64,000 nucleotides of DNA from Clostridia bacterium (GTDB taxonomy: Bacteria; Bacillota; Clostridia; Oscillospirales; Butyricicoccaceae), in contig JAFYPP010000041.1 in NCBI GenBank assembly GCA_017559995.1, positions 21,442-85,441 of the forward strand, given 5' to 3'. Of the stretch, positions 19,498 to 27,937 are shown in pieces. The number at the start of each line of letters is the position of its first letter. The stretch's first letter is position 1. Position numbers and translations under genes: made by a program. The notes under the pieces are model-generated. The model did not search any database. It saw nothing but the letters and a program-made list of their open reading frames with translations, and was not told the DNA's origin.

Positions 19498-19526
19498 ATT
19501 ATAGCAGAAATCGCATCCTAAAACAA
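19498..19526 (-). promoter_or_regulatory. Sigma-A promoter of the tagA-thyX-tmk-mltG operon
   Basis: Minus strand TTGTTT (19521-19526), 17-base spacer, TATAAT (19498-19503) with a TGC extended -10, about 40 bases upstream of the first gene. Confidence 0.68.
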
Positions 19527-19530
19527 GCGA

Positions 19531-19554
19531 AAAAGCCGCCAAAAAGGCGGCTTT
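19531..19554 (-). terminator. Terminator of the second CPBP gene
   Basis: Stem aaagccgcc/ggcggcttt with loop of five A (plus strand reading); on the minus strand it is followed by a TTTTT-rich tail. It lies 9 bases after the CPBP stop at 19563. Confidence 0.8.
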
Positions 19555-19562
19555 CGAAGAAT

Positions 19563-20390
19563 TTATTCTTTTGGCGCGGTTCGGAAACTGATGCCGTACA
19601 GGGACAGCAGCAGCACGAAAGCGCTGGCCAGAAACACAAAGGTAACAGTGGCCGTGTCCTCGCTGTATCGCTCCGCAAACCAGGTGAACAGATAAGACGA
19701 ACCGTTAAAGGCGCTGTGCATCACGATGCAGGGCCAGAGGCTGTCGCTGCGCTTGCGCACATAGCCCAAAACACAGCCGATCAAGCCGCTGTAAAGCATC
19801 CAAAGCAGGGTGTTGTGGGTGCTGCCGAACAGCATGGCCTGAAACACCACGGCGAATCCCGCGGGCACAACCAGGCACAGGGCATCGTAGATCACACCGC
19901 GGAACAGCAGTTCCTCCACCAGCGGCGCCATCAGTACTACCGCAAGGAAATCGATCACCGGTTTGTCCGTAGTCAACGTCGAAGAGCTCTCCACATAGCT
20001 TTCCACCATGGCCTCCGGCCAGGGGAGGCTGTTGACGGCGATGGACGCCCAGAAGGACAGCGCCACACCAGCGGCCAACGCCAGCACCACAATGGGCATC
20101 CGTGTGGGTCTTGCGATGCCGGTAAACTCGCCAAAGGTACGCTTGCGTGCCTTCGCCATCAGCCACAGGCCCACCAGTGTCACGAAACCGGAGATCAGCA
20201 GGATCTCGGTCTGGTGGGCAAGCATAATATCCAGCATCAAAGCGTCTGCCTGCTCCATGGTCATACCCTCCTGAAACAGCGCGCCGCCGTTCAGGAATAC
20301 CACGGCAAAGGAAACCACCGTCTGGGACAGCAGCATAAGAAGCATACAGAGAACGATCAAAAAGAACGGATTTTTTCTGGTTTCTTTCAT
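19563..20390 (-). CDS. CPBP-family intramembrane metalloprotease
   Basis: A 275-residue membrane protein with about 7 hydrophobic segments and the CPBP motifs PLVEELLFRGVIYDAL (EExxxR) and LFGSTHNTLLWMLY. It is a second, divergent copy of the family relative to the one at 15066-15938. It forms its own transcription unit, with a promoter at 20422-20451 that is back-to-back with that of nth, and a terminator at 19531-19554. No bacteriocin or peptide precursor is next to it. Role unknown; prenyl-protein protease and envelope-stress functions are known for relatives. Confidence 0.83.
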   Translation of the reverse strand: MKETRKNPFFLIVLCMLLMLLSQTVVSFAVVFLNGGALFQEGMTMEQADALMLDIMLAHQTEILLISGFVTLVGLWLMAKARKRTFGEFTGIARPTRMPIVVLALAAGVALSFWASIAVNSLPWPEAMVESYVESSSTLTTDKPVIDFLAVVLMAPLVEELLFRGVIYDALCLVVPAGFAVVFQAMLFGSTHNTLLWMLYSGLIGCVLGYVRKRSDSLWPCIVMHSAFNGSSYLFTWFAERYSEDTATVTFVFLASAFVLLLSLYGISFRTAPKE

Positions 20391-20421
20391 GGGTAAACCT
20401 CGGTTTCTTTGTTCTTTTGCT

Positions 20422-20451
20422 ATTATAATACAAGTCTTGCACGATTTTCAA
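20422..20451 (-). promoter_or_regulatory. Promoter of the CPBP gene
   Basis: Minus strand TTGAAA (20446-20451), 18-base spacer, TATAAT (20422-20427). Its -35 lies within the spacer of the divergent nth promoter, so the two promoters overlap face to face. Confidence 0.6.
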
Positions 20452-20465
20452 TCATTCGGTATAAT
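20437..20465 (+). promoter_or_regulatory. Sigma-A promoter of nth
   Basis: TTGCAC (20437-20442), 17-base spacer, TATAAT (20460-20465), 36 bases before the nth ATG. Confidence 0.7.
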
Positions 20466-20500
20466 AGATTTATAAACATTCTGCAAACAGAGGTGAGCCC

Positions 20501-21160
20501 ATGACCAAAAAAGAAAAAGGCGCCGAGGTCGTGCGTATTTTGAAGGAACATTATCCGGACACCTGCTCGCTGGATGCCAAAAAGCCCTATGAACTGCTGT
20601 TCGCCACCCGCCTGTCCGCCCAGTGCACCGACGCCCGGGTCAACCTGGTAACAGCCGTCCTGTTCGACCGCTTCCCCACGCTGGAGTCCCTGGCTTCGGC
20701 TGATTTAGAGGAAATTTGTGAGATCGTCAAGCCCTGCGGCCTGTTCCGCACCAAGGCAAACGACATCAAAAACGCCTCGATCATGCTGCTGGAGCAGTAT
20801 GGCGGTGTGGTGCCCGACACCATGGAGGAGCTGCTCAAGCTTCCGGGTATTGGCAGAAAAACCGCCAACCTCATTCTTTCGGACGTTTACGGACATCCTG
20901 CCATCGTGGCCGATACCCACTGTATCCGTATCAGCAACAAGCTGGGTCTGACCACCAAGGATTGCGGAAAGGATCCCTACAAGGTGGAAATGGCACTGAA
21001 GAAAGTTATTGAACCCACCGAGCAGGCCAGCCTGTGCCACCGCTTCGTCCATTTCGGCCGGGATATCTGCACCGCCCGCAGCCCGCAATGCGGCATCTGT
21101 CCGCTGAATCACCTGTGCGCCGAACATCTCGCCAATGAAAAAAAGGCCAAGAAAGCATAA
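20501..21160 (+). CDS. nth: Endonuclease III
   Basis: A 219-residue bifunctional DNA glycosylase/AP lyase for oxidised pyrimidines. The helix-hairpin-helix LPGIGRKTANLIL contains the catalytic lysine. ADTHCIRISNKLG carries the conserved aspartate. The C-terminal [4Fe-4S] cluster pattern C-x6-C-x2-C-x5-C is seen in CTARSPQCGICPLNHLC. It has its own promoter and terminator, so it is monocistronic. Confidence 0.96.
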   Translation: MTKKEKGAEVVRILKEHYPDTCSLDAKKPYELLFATRLSAQCTDARVNLVTAVLFDRFPTLESLASADLEEICEIVKPCGLFRTKANDIKNASIMLLEQYGGVVPDTMEELLKLPGIGRKTANLILSDVYGHPAIVADTHCIRISNKLGLTTKDCGKDPYKVEMALKKVIEPTEQASLCHRFVHFGRDICTARSPQCGICPLNHLCAEHLANEKKAKKA

Positions 21161-21203
21161 CGGTCACAGGAAAATCCCACCACCCGCGTTCCAACGCTGT
21201 ACC

Positions 21204-21250
21204 CCGCGCCGACCCTGTCATTCCATGGGTTGGCGCGGTTTTCTTTTTGT
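21204..21250 (+). terminator. Terminator of nth
   Basis: Stem ccgcgccgaccc/gggttggcgcgg (12 bp with one G-U pair, 11-base loop) followed by ttttcttttt. Confidence 0.8.
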
Positions 21251-21345
21251 CACTGTTTTGTAACAACTCTGCCAAATGGAAAATCTTGTGGGTTGCCCCT
21301 TCCCTGCCGCAGCCGTTATGATAGCGGCATGAAGGAGGACAACTT

Positions 21346-22152
21346 ATGAAACTTCGCACATTGATCGCGGCCTTGGCCGTCACGGCAGGCCTGGCCGCCG
21401 GCACCCATGCCAACGCCGCGCTGGCGGTGGACGTCCACTATAACGACTGGGATATGCCCATCACCGGAAAGCTCATAGACGGGACCACCTACGTTCCCCT
21501 GCGGCAATTTTTCACGCAGCTTGGCGGTTCCTGGGTCACCTGGAACACCGAATCCCGCAGTGCCACGGTAAAGGGCAACGCCAGCGCGACCTTTTATCTG
21601 GACAGCAGCGCCGCGCGGTACAACGGAACGGAGCAGACCCTCACCGGGCGAACCTTCGCGGTAAACGGCACCATGTACGTCCCCCTCCGTGGGCTGGCCG
21701 GCGTGTTGCACTGTGATATTACTTACGACGGCGCCGCCCGGCGTGTGACCCTCTCCACACCGGAAGAAACCGCTTCGAACAATGACGCGGTCTATTGGCT
21801 GGCCCGGATCATCGAAGCCGAAAGCGGCGCGGAGCCGTACCGGGGAAAACTTGCCGTAGGCAACGTGATCCTCAACCGTGTGAAAAGCGCCGATTTCCCC
21901 AACAGCATTTACGGGGTCATCTTTGACCGCAAAAACGGCGTCCAGTTCACGCCGGTAGCCAACGGCACCATTTACAACACCCCTTCCGAGGAGAGCGTCC
22001 GTGCCGCGAAAGACTGCCTTTCCGGCACGTCGGTGGTGGGCAACTGTCTGTACTTTTTCAACCCGAAAACCGCCACAAAAGCCGGATGGATCATCCAAAA
22101 CTGCAGGTACTTCGCCTCCATCGGCAATCACGACTTCTACTTATCCAACTGA
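21346..22152 (+). CDS. Secreted cell-wall hydrolase: copper amine oxidase stalk domain plus SleB-like hydrolase
   Basis: A 268-residue exported protein. It has a signal peptide (residues 1-25, LIAALAVTAGLAAGTHANA), a copper-amine-oxidase N-terminal-like stalk (about 30-140; twin YVPLRQFF and YVPLRGLA repeats) and a Hydrolase_2/SleB-type domain (about 148-268; RIIEAESGAEPYRGKLAVGN with the catalytic glutamate, then GVQFTPV). Relatives cut spore cortex peptidoglycan or act in cell-wall turnover. It stands alone between two terminators, with AAGGAGG before the ATG. A role in germination would fit the spore-former setting, but expression timing cannot be read here. Confidence 0.88.
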   Translation: MKLRTLIAALAVTAGLAAGTHANAALAVDVHYNDWDMPITGKLIDGTTYVPLRQFFTQLGGSWVTWNTESRSATVKGNASATFYLDSSAARYNGTEQTLTGRTFAVNGTMYVPLRGLAGVLHCDITYDGAARRVTLSTPEETASNNDAVYWLARIIEAESGAEPYRGKLAVGNVILNRVKSADFPNSIYGVIFDRKNGVQFTPVANGTIYNTPSEESVRAAKDCLSGTSVVGNCLYFFNPKTATKAGWIIQNCRYFASIGNHDFYLSN

Positions 22153-22156
22153 AAAA

Positions 22157-22186
22157 AGGCCTCCCACTTCCTGTGGGAGGCCCTTT
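22157..22186. terminator. Bidirectional terminator between the SleB-like gene and pepV
   Basis: Perfect 10-bp stem ggcctcccac/gtgggaggcc with loop ttcct, flanked by an A run on the left and a TTTT run on the right. Confidence 0.85.
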
Positions 22187-22196
22187 TCAATATCGT

Positions 22197-23600
22197 TTAC
22201 TTGCAGAGTTCCAGAATGATCTGGGTGAACATCTTGGCGCTGATCATCAGCTCCTCGATGACGGCGAACTCATCGGCGCCGTGCATACGGTTGTCGGTAC
22301 CGGGCATAGCGCAGCCGAAGGCAACGCCGCCCTCGATGCTGTGGACGTAAGTACCGCCGCCGATGGCGAGGCACTCGCCCTTCAGGCCGGTGTAGGACTC
22401 ATAGGTGCGCAGCAGGGTCTGCACCAGGGGAGAATCCTCGGGCGTGTAGTGGGGAGCGCCCATACGGTTGCGGGCGATGAACTCGAAGCCGCACTCGGCA
22501 AACTTCTTCTCCACCACCTGCTTGACGTTCTCTTCGGTGGCGCAGATGGGGCAGCGGCTGTCAAACTGGGCCTCAAAGCCGGTGAGGGTGTACTGCAGCT
22601 TGCTGAACACCAGGGTCAGCTTGCCGGACAGTTCGTCCTCGATATTGACGCCCATACCGGCACCGTAGTTGTCGCCAAAGGGGAACAGACGAGCCATATC
22701 GCACAGCGCCTTCTGTCCGCGGGACTGTGCCATAGGCAGATCGGCCAGCAGGCCGACCATGGCGATCTGTGCGTTCTTGCCGCCTTCGGGAGAAGCGGCG
22801 TGGGCGCTGACGCCCAGGGTGTGGATATGCACCAGGCCATCTTCTTCCACGCAGGTGAACTCTACGCCGGTCTTTTCCTGATGGGCAGCGCACTTTTCGG
22901 CAACGGCAGCCAGAGCCAGGCCCTCCACCCAGGCGTCACATTCACGGGTGACGATATTGGTGGTGGTGCCGCCGCGGATGCAGGTGACACGGGGCAGAGC
23001 CTTATCCTCTTCCCACTTGGCGCCGAACACAGGCTTGTAGCCGCCCTTTTCGATATTGATAACGGGATATTCCGCGTCGGGAGAGAAGCTCACGGGAGGA
23101 GCGGGTTCCTTGGGCAGATAGTAGTCCAGATCCTCGCTGCCGGTTTCCTCGGCGCTGCCCAGAATGATGCGGCAGCCCTTGGACAGTTCAGGCTCGATCT
23201 CACGGGCAGCCTTTGCGGCCCACAGAGCGACCACAGCGGGGCCCTTGTCGTCGGCAGAGCCGCGGCCGTAGATGCGGCCGTCCTGCACGGTACCCTGATA
23301 AGGCGGGAAGGTCCAGCCACTGCCCTCGCTGACCACGTCCACGTGCGCCAGAATGCCCAGATAGGCCTCCTTGTCGTTCATTTCGGCGCTGACGACATAG
23401 TTGTCAAAGTTCTTGGTGGTAAAGCCCATTTCCTCGGCCAGCTTCTTGCTCTCCATCAGGGCGTTGTAGGGGCCCTCACCAAACGGCATACCGGGCTTGG
23501 CTTCCTCACGTTCGCTCTTGATGGCGATCAGCCGGCAGATATCGGCGACGATCTGGTCCTGCTTGTCAGCAAAATAGGCTTCGATTTTTTCTCTGTACAT
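22197..23600 (-). CDS. pepV: M20 family dipeptidase (PepV/Sapep type)
   Basis: A 467-residue zinc dipeptidase. Metal and catalytic motifs are ILAHVDVVSEG (HxD), GRGSADDKGP (bridging Asp), GSAEETGSED (catalytic and metal Glu) and SFSPDAEYP, with the last His in HSIEGGVAFGCA. It hydrolyses dipeptides in the cytosol and serves amino-acid supply. The lid domain sits in the middle as in PepV. The ribosome site GGAGG precedes the ATG. It is followed at its 3' end by a shared terminator and preceded by the radical SAM gene, with which it is likely co-transcribed. Confidence 0.93.
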   Translation of the reverse strand: MYREKIEAYFADKQDQIVADICRLIAIKSEREEAKPGMPFGEGPYNALMESKKLAEEMGFTTKNFDNYVVSAEMNDKEAYLGILAHVDVVSEGSGWTFPPYQGTVQDGRIYGRGSADDKGPAVVALWAAKAAREIEPELSKGCRIILGSAEETGSEDLDYYLPKEPAPPVSFSPDAEYPVINIEKGGYKPVFGAKWEEDKALPRVTCIRGGTTTNIVTRECDAWVEGLALAAVAEKCAAHQEKTGVEFTCVEEDGLVHIHTLGVSAHAASPEGGKNAQIAMVGLLADLPMAQSRGQKALCDMARLFPFGDNYGAGMGVNIEDELSGKLTLVFSKLQYTLTGFEAQFDSRCPICATEENVKQVVEKKFAECGFEFIARNRMGAPHYTPEDSPLVQTLLRTYESYTGLKGECLAIGGGTYVHSIEGGVAFGCAMPGTDNRMHGADEFAVIEELMISAKMFTQIILELCK

Positions 23601-23615
23601 GGTCGTATTTCCTCC

Positions 23616-24488
23616 TTACAGTCCTTCAAGATTAGAAGGTGGTGTATATTCTTCTTTGGCCGACCGCCGGTCCTGGGCAAAGCCGGAAAAGCCCAGTTCG
23701 GCAGCACGGTCGGCTACCTTACGGTATTCGTAGGTCGTGACCCGCCGGTTGATCTCCTTATGGGAAGCACAGGCGGAGGTTGGGGTGTACTGGCTCATCA
23801 GGCTGAGCAAAAAGCTGTCTTTCGGCAGATGCCTGTCCAGAAAATCCAGTACGGCCAGCGAGTCCTGCACACATCCGGGCAGCACAAGGTGGCGGATGAT
23901 AAGCCCCTTTTTCAAAAGATCACCGTCCCAAACCAGTTCGGGCTGCTGACGGTGCATCTCCAGAACGGCGGCGGATGCTTTCTCAAAATAATCGGGCGCC
24001 GCGGAGTACTTTCCCGACAGTTCCGGACTGACGTACTTGAGGTCCGGCAGGTAAATATCTACCGTCCCCTCCCATTTTTGGAGGGTCTCCACCCGCTCGT
24101 ATCCGCCGGTGTTCATCACCACGGGAACGGAGGGCTTTGCAAGCTCCAACGCCTGCAAGATCTGCGGTGTAAAGTGCATCGGTGTTACAAGATTCAGGTT
24201 GTGAACGCCCTGGTTTTCCAACCGTTTGAAGGTGTCGGCCAGCTCCGTCACGGTCAGTTCCCTGCCCACGCCGCCCCGGCTGATCTCCCGGTTTTGACAG
24301 AATACGCAGCCCAGTGTGCAGCCCGAGAAAAACACCGTTCCGGACCCCTTTGTTCCGCTGATACAGGGTTCTTCCCACATATGTTTGGCGGCTCTGGCCG
24401 CCTTCACCAGGGCACCGCTGCCGCAGTATCCGGTACCGGTGCTGCGGTCCACACCGCACATACGGGGACAAAGGGTACAACCTTCCAT
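23616..24488 (-). CDS. Radical SAM protein, PflX/PflA-like (COG1313 type)
   Basis: A 290-residue radical SAM enzyme. The SAM [4Fe-4S] motif is CTLGCVFCQN (CxxxCxxC, residues about 62-71). An N-terminal cysteine group (CTLCPRMCGVDR) suggests one more iron-sulfur site. The family resembles pyruvate-formate-lyase-activating enzymes but its target is unknown; no glycyl-radical enzyme is next to it. ATG at 24486-24488 is preferred because AGGTGA precedes it; an upstream TTG has no such site. The gap to pepV is 15 bases, so they probably share a transcript. Confidence 0.85.
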   Translation of the reverse strand: MEGCTLCPRMCGVDRSTGTGYCGSGALVKAARAAKHMWEEPCISGTKGSGTVFFSGCTLGCVFCQNREISRGGVGRELTVTELADTFKRLENQGVHNLNLVTPMHFTPQILQALELAKPSVPVVMNTGGYERVETLQKWEGTVDIYLPDLKYVSPELSGKYSAAPDYFEKASAAVLEMHRQQPELVWDGDLLKKGLIIRHLVLPGCVQDSLAVLDFLDRHLPKDSFLLSLMSQYTPTSACASHKEINRRVTTYEYRKVADRAAELGFSGFAQDRRSAKEEYTPPSNLEGL

Positions 24489-24541
24489 TCGCTCACCTCT
24501 CAACTATCATAACATATCCTTTATATTTCCGCCAGATGTTC

Positions 24542-24569
24542 TTGCGTTTTGCCGTGAAAAAGTTATAAT
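24542..24569 (+). promoter_or_regulatory. Sigma-A promoter of nadE
   Basis: TTGCGT (24542-24547), 16-base spacer, TATAAT (24564-24569), with AAAGGAG just before the ATG at 24606. Confidence 0.65.
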
Positions 24570-24605
24570 ATTACTGTATCATCCCTTTTAAAAGGAGACG
24601 AAATT

Positions 24606-26510
24606 ATGAAAGACGGTTTTATCAAGGTCGCCGCTGTCACGCCCGCCATGCGGCTCACCGACTGCTTCTATAACGTGGCCCGCATCACGGAGGCCGCTCA
24701 AACCGCCGCGGCTGACGGCGTTCAGCTGCTGGTCACCCCCGAACTGTCCGTCACCGGCTACAGCTGCGGCGATCTGTTCTTCCAGAAGCGCCTGCAGGAC
24801 TGCGCGCTGGACGCTCTGCAGCAGCTGGTAAAGGATACCGCCGAACTGCCGGTCCTGCTGGTAGTCGGCCTGCCTCTGCGGCATTTGGGCAAGCTCTACA
24901 ACTGCGCCGCCGTCCTCTACAAGGGCGAGATCCTGGGCGTAGTGCCCAAGACCAATCTGCCCAACTATGACGAGTTCGGCGAGCTGCGCTGGTTCCAGCC
25001 TGCCCCCAAGGATCTGTCCTCCATCCAGCTGTGCGGTGACGCGGTACCCTTTGGCGCCGGTATGCTGTTCCGCTGTGACGAACTCCCCGATTTCACCTTC
25101 GGCGTGGAGATCTGCGAGGATCTGTGGGTGCCCGTCTCCCCCGCCGTGGAAATGTGCCGCAACGGCGCCGCCATCGTGGTCAACCAGTGCGCCAGCCACG
25201 ACGCAGCCGGCCATCCCCGTTCTATTCGCAAACTGGTGGAAGCCCAGAGCCGCAGCTGCCATTGCGGCTATGTCCTGTGTAATGCCGGCGTGAACGAAAG
25301 CTCCACCGACGTGGTCTATTCCGGCCACAATCTCATTGCCGAGGACGGCGCTCTGCTGGCCGAAAGCCTGCCCTTCGCCGATCCCGCTTACGTTCTCACC
25401 GAGATCGATGTGGAACGGCTGATGACCGACCGCAGAAAGCTCAACAGCTATCCCGCCGGTGAAGAGGCCTTTACCGTGTATTTCTCCATGGAGCCTGCGG
25501 AGACCGCATTGACCCGACCCATTCCCCAGGATCCCTTCCTGCCCGACGAGGCCACCCGTGACGAGGATTGCGCTCATATTTTCGCCCTGCAGAGCCAGGG
25601 TCTTGCCCGCCGTCTGGGCCACATCAACGCCGCCACCGCCGTTATCGGTGTTTCCGGCGGTCTGGACTCTACCCTCGCCCTCCTTGTGGCGGCGCAGTCC
25701 ATGAAGCTGCTGGGCAAAGGCCCCGAAGGCGTGGTCGCCGTCACCATGCCCTGCTTCGGCACCTCCAGCCGTACCCGCAACAACGCCCAGATCCTTTGCG
25801 ATGAGCTGGGTCTCAGCCTGAAGTGCGTGGAGATCGGCTGCGCCGTCAACCAGCATTTCCAGGACATTGGCCACGACCCCGAAAACCATAACGTTGCCTT
25901 TGAAAACGCCCAGGCCCGTGAGCGCACCCAGGTGCTGATGGATCTGTCCAACGATCTCGGCGGCATTGTGGTGGGTACCGGCGATTTCAGTGAACTGGCC
26001 CTCGGCTGGGCCACCTACAACGGTGACCACATGAGTATGTACGGCGTCAACGCCGGCATCCCCAAGACCCAGGTCCGGCAGATCACCGACTGGTACGCAC
26101 GCACCTGCGGCAACGAAAAGCTGGGCGCCGTCCTGTGGGATATTCTGGACACGCCCGTATCCCCCGAGCTGCTGCCCGCAAAGACCGACAGCATCGCCCA
26201 GAAGACCGAAGATCTGGTTGGCCCCTATGCCCTCCACGACTTCTTCCTCTACTATCTGCTGCGCTACGGCTTCACTCCCAAAAAGATCTACCGTCTGGCC
26301 TGCACCGCCTTCCGCGGCGAGTTTGACGAGGAGACCGTCAAACATTGGCTGAAGACCTGCTTCCGCCGGTTCTTCACCCAGCAGTACAAGCGCTCCTGCC
26401 TGCCCGACGGCCCCATGGTGGGTCCCCTGAGCCTGTCCCCCAGAGGCGCCTGGAAGATGCCCTCCGATGCCTTCCGCGCCCCCTGGCAGGAGGAACTGGA
26501 CAATCTGTGA
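24606..26510 (+). CDS. nadE: Glutamine-dependent NAD+ synthetase
   Basis: A 634-residue two-domain enzyme. The N-terminal nitrilase-type glutaminase (residues about 1-290; Glu in LVTPELSVTGYS, Cys in FGVEICEDLW) feeds ammonia to the C-terminal NAD synthetase (about 325-634; PP-loop VSGGLDSTLALLV near residue 349 and GTGDFSELALGW). It makes NAD+ from deamido-NAD+ in the final step of NAD synthesis. It is monocistronic, between its own promoter and a strong terminator. NadK, which uses the product, is encoded elsewhere in the window. Confidence 0.96.
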   Translation: MKDGFIKVAAVTPAMRLTDCFYNVARITEAAQTAAADGVQLLVTPELSVTGYSCGDLFFQKRLQDCALDALQQLVKDTAELPVLLVVGLPLRHLGKLYNCAAVLYKGEILGVVPKTNLPNYDEFGELRWFQPAPKDLSSIQLCGDAVPFGAGMLFRCDELPDFTFGVEICEDLWVPVSPAVEMCRNGAAIVVNQCASHDAAGHPRSIRKLVEAQSRSCHCGYVLCNAGVNESSTDVVYSGHNLIAEDGALLAESLPFADPAYVLTEIDVERLMTDRRKLNSYPAGEEAFTVYFSMEPAETALTRPIPQDPFLPDEATRDEDCAHIFALQSQGLARRLGHINAATAVIGVSGGLDSTLALLVAAQSMKLLGKGPEGVVAVTMPCFGTSSRTRNNAQILCDELGLSLKCVEIGCAVNQHFQDIGHDPENHNVAFENAQARERTQVLMDLSNDLGGIVVGTGDFSELALGWATYNGDHMSMYGVNAGIPKTQVRQITDWYARTCGNEKLGAVLWDILDTPVSPELLPAKTDSIAQKTEDLVGPYALHDFFLYYLLRYGFTPKKIYRLACTAFRGEFDEETVKHWLKTCFRRFFTQQYKRSCLPDGPMVGPLSLSPRGAWKMPSDAFRAPWQEELDNL

Positions 26511-26524
26511 TCCCTGTAAAAAAT

Positions 26525-26560
26525 GCCCCCATTTACCCTTCGGTAAATGGGGGCTCTTTT
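26525..26560. terminator. Terminator after nadE
   Basis: Perfect 13-bp stem gcccccatttacc/ggtaaatgggggc, loop cttc, followed by tctttt. An A run on the left makes it usable for the convergent GNAT gene. Confidence 0.88.
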
Positions 26561-27110
26561 ATTGTTTGGGATAGGGCAGCTCCTGCAAATGCTCGGCGGC
26601 ATAGGCGCTGTAGTTCTCCAGATAAAATTCGTGATAGGCCTCGTAGTCCAGCAGGCAGTTGCGGCCCAGCAGTTCCATCTTTACGCCGAATACGTTTGCC
26701 ATCACCCCAAAGGGTTCCATACCGCAGGCCCGATAAAACTGTTTTCGCCGGATCCTCTCGCTTTGGTCGGGGCCTTCCTCAAAGGGACTTTCGATCTCCA
26801 CAAACAAGCCGCGGTCGCGGTACTTCTCCTGCAGCGCGTGCAGCGTCTGCGTACCGATGCCCTTGCCCTGCAGCGCAGGCGACACCGCCAGATAATCCAG
26901 CAGCACAGCTTCCCTGCCGTTGATGGTGCTGCAAAATCCGGCAAACTTCCCTTCCGCATACAGACACCAGGTATCGGTCTTTCCCTGCCACGTCATACGG
27001 ACGATCAGCCAAAAGGGCTTTCTCTCGCTGGGCGGAAAGCCCTGCAAATAGGATCGATATACCCGCCGCCAGCCAAGAACGCCACGGGGACGTTTCAGTA
27101 CAACCTTCAT
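26559..27110 (-). CDS. GNAT-family N-acetyltransferase
   Basis: A 183-residue single-domain acetyltransferase. The acetyl-CoA pyrophosphate loop appears as VSPALQGKGIGTQTLHAL, followed by a beta-bulge segment and KQFYRACGMEPFG. Substrate unknown. It lies directly after def (gap of 1 base) in a four-gene minus-strand cluster with NUDIX and FMN-binding proteins. An N-terminal acetyltransferase role beside deformylase is conceivable but not shown. Confidence 0.82.
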   Translation of the reverse strand: MKVVLKRPRGVLGWRRVYRSYLQGFPPSERKPFWLIVRMTWQGKTDTWCLYAEGKFAGFCSTINGREAVLLDYLAVSPALQGKGIGTQTLHALQEKYRDRGLFVEIESPFEEGPDQSERIRRKQFYRACGMEPFGVMANVFGVKMELLGRNCLLDYEAYHEFYLENYSAYAAEHLQELPYPKQ

Positions 27111-27111
27111 A

Positions 27112-27522
27112 TCAGATCAAAATGCCGTCGCAATGGTCGATCTCGTGCTGGATGATCTGTGCCGTCCAGCCGGTGAAGGTCTTGATCCGCGTCTGCATGG
27201 CCGCATTCTGATACCGCACCTTGATTTTGTGAAACCGCTTGGTCTTGCGGACGCCGGGCAGCGACAGGCAGCCCTCCTCGGTTTCGTAGACGCCTTCGCC
27301 CTTGAGGATCTCCGGGTTGAACATCACCGTATCGGTTCCCTCGTTATCGAAGATGATAACGCGCTTTCGCACACCGATCATATTGGCGGCCATGCCCACG
27401 CAGCCTTCTCGATGGGCCGCCAGCGTGTCCATCAGGTCTTGTGCCACCTGCAGATCTTCCGGCCCTGCCGGTTGAGATCTCACGCCTAAAAACAGCGGAT
27501 CCTTCATAATGGGTTGTATCAT
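27112..27522 (-). CDS. def: Peptide deformylase-family protein, short variant
   Basis: A 136-residue member of the deformylase fold, shorter than the usual 150-180 residues. Motif 2 (EEGCLSLPG, metal Cys) and motif 3 (QHEIDHCDG, two metal His and catalytic Glu) are intact. Motif 1, normally GxGLAAxQIG, reads GCVGMAANMIG: the conserved Gln that stabilises the reaction intermediate is Met. The protein ends right after motif 3 and lacks the usual C-terminal helix. This short form is familiar from clostridia, where its activity is uncertain. ATG at 27520-27522 overlaps the NUDIX stop. Confidence 0.82.
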   Translation of the reverse strand: MIQPIMKDPLFLGVRSQPAGPEDLQVAQDLMDTLAAHREGCVGMAANMIGVRKRVIIFDNEGTDTVMFNPEILKGEGVYETEEGCLSLPGVRKTKRFHKIKVRYQNAAMQTRIKTFTGWTAQIIQHEIDHCDGILI

Positions 27523-27902
27523 CGTTCTTTGATCCTTTCCAAAATCTCCTGGTCCGCAGGGCAAAACGGCAGACCGTCTATTTCTTCCACGGTGATCCAC
27601 CGCAGGTCATTGTGCTCCAGAGCCCGCGGTTCTCCCTGGGGCAAATCGGCGTTGAACAGAGTCAGATGCACGGTCAGATCGGGATACTCGTGGGTCACTT
27701 CCATAAAGACATCCCTTGGGGCCACCGTTACGGCAAGTTCCTCTCTGCACTCCCGGATCAGCGCGTCTTCCCGGGTCTCACCGGGTTCCACCTTTCCTCC
27801 CACAAACTCCCACAAAAGGCCTCGCGCTTTATGAGCAGGCCGTTGGCAGGCCAAAAACCGCTCTCCGCGCCAAATAAGGGCGGCAACCACTTCCGTTGTC
27901 AT
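27519..27902 (-). CDS. NUDIX hydrolase, MutT-like
   Basis: A 127-residue NUDIX protein with the box GKVEPGETREDALIRECREE (G-x5-E-x7-RExxEE), close to 8-oxo-dGTP diphosphatase MutT in length and in the GLLWEFVGGKVE lead-in. It probably cleans oxidised or other non-canonical nucleotides. ATG at 27900-27902 is preceded by AAGGAG at 6 bases. It overlaps def by 4 bases. Confidence 0.88.
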   Translation of the reverse strand: MTTEVVAALIWRGERFLACQRPAHKARGLLWEFVGGKVEPGETREDALIRECREELAVTVAPRDVFMEVTHEYPDLTVHLTLFNADLPQGEPRALEHNDLRWITVEEIDGLPFCPADQEILERIKER

Positions 27903-27937
27903 AGGCTTCTCCTTCTCCGTTTTGAGCCATTTCCTGC

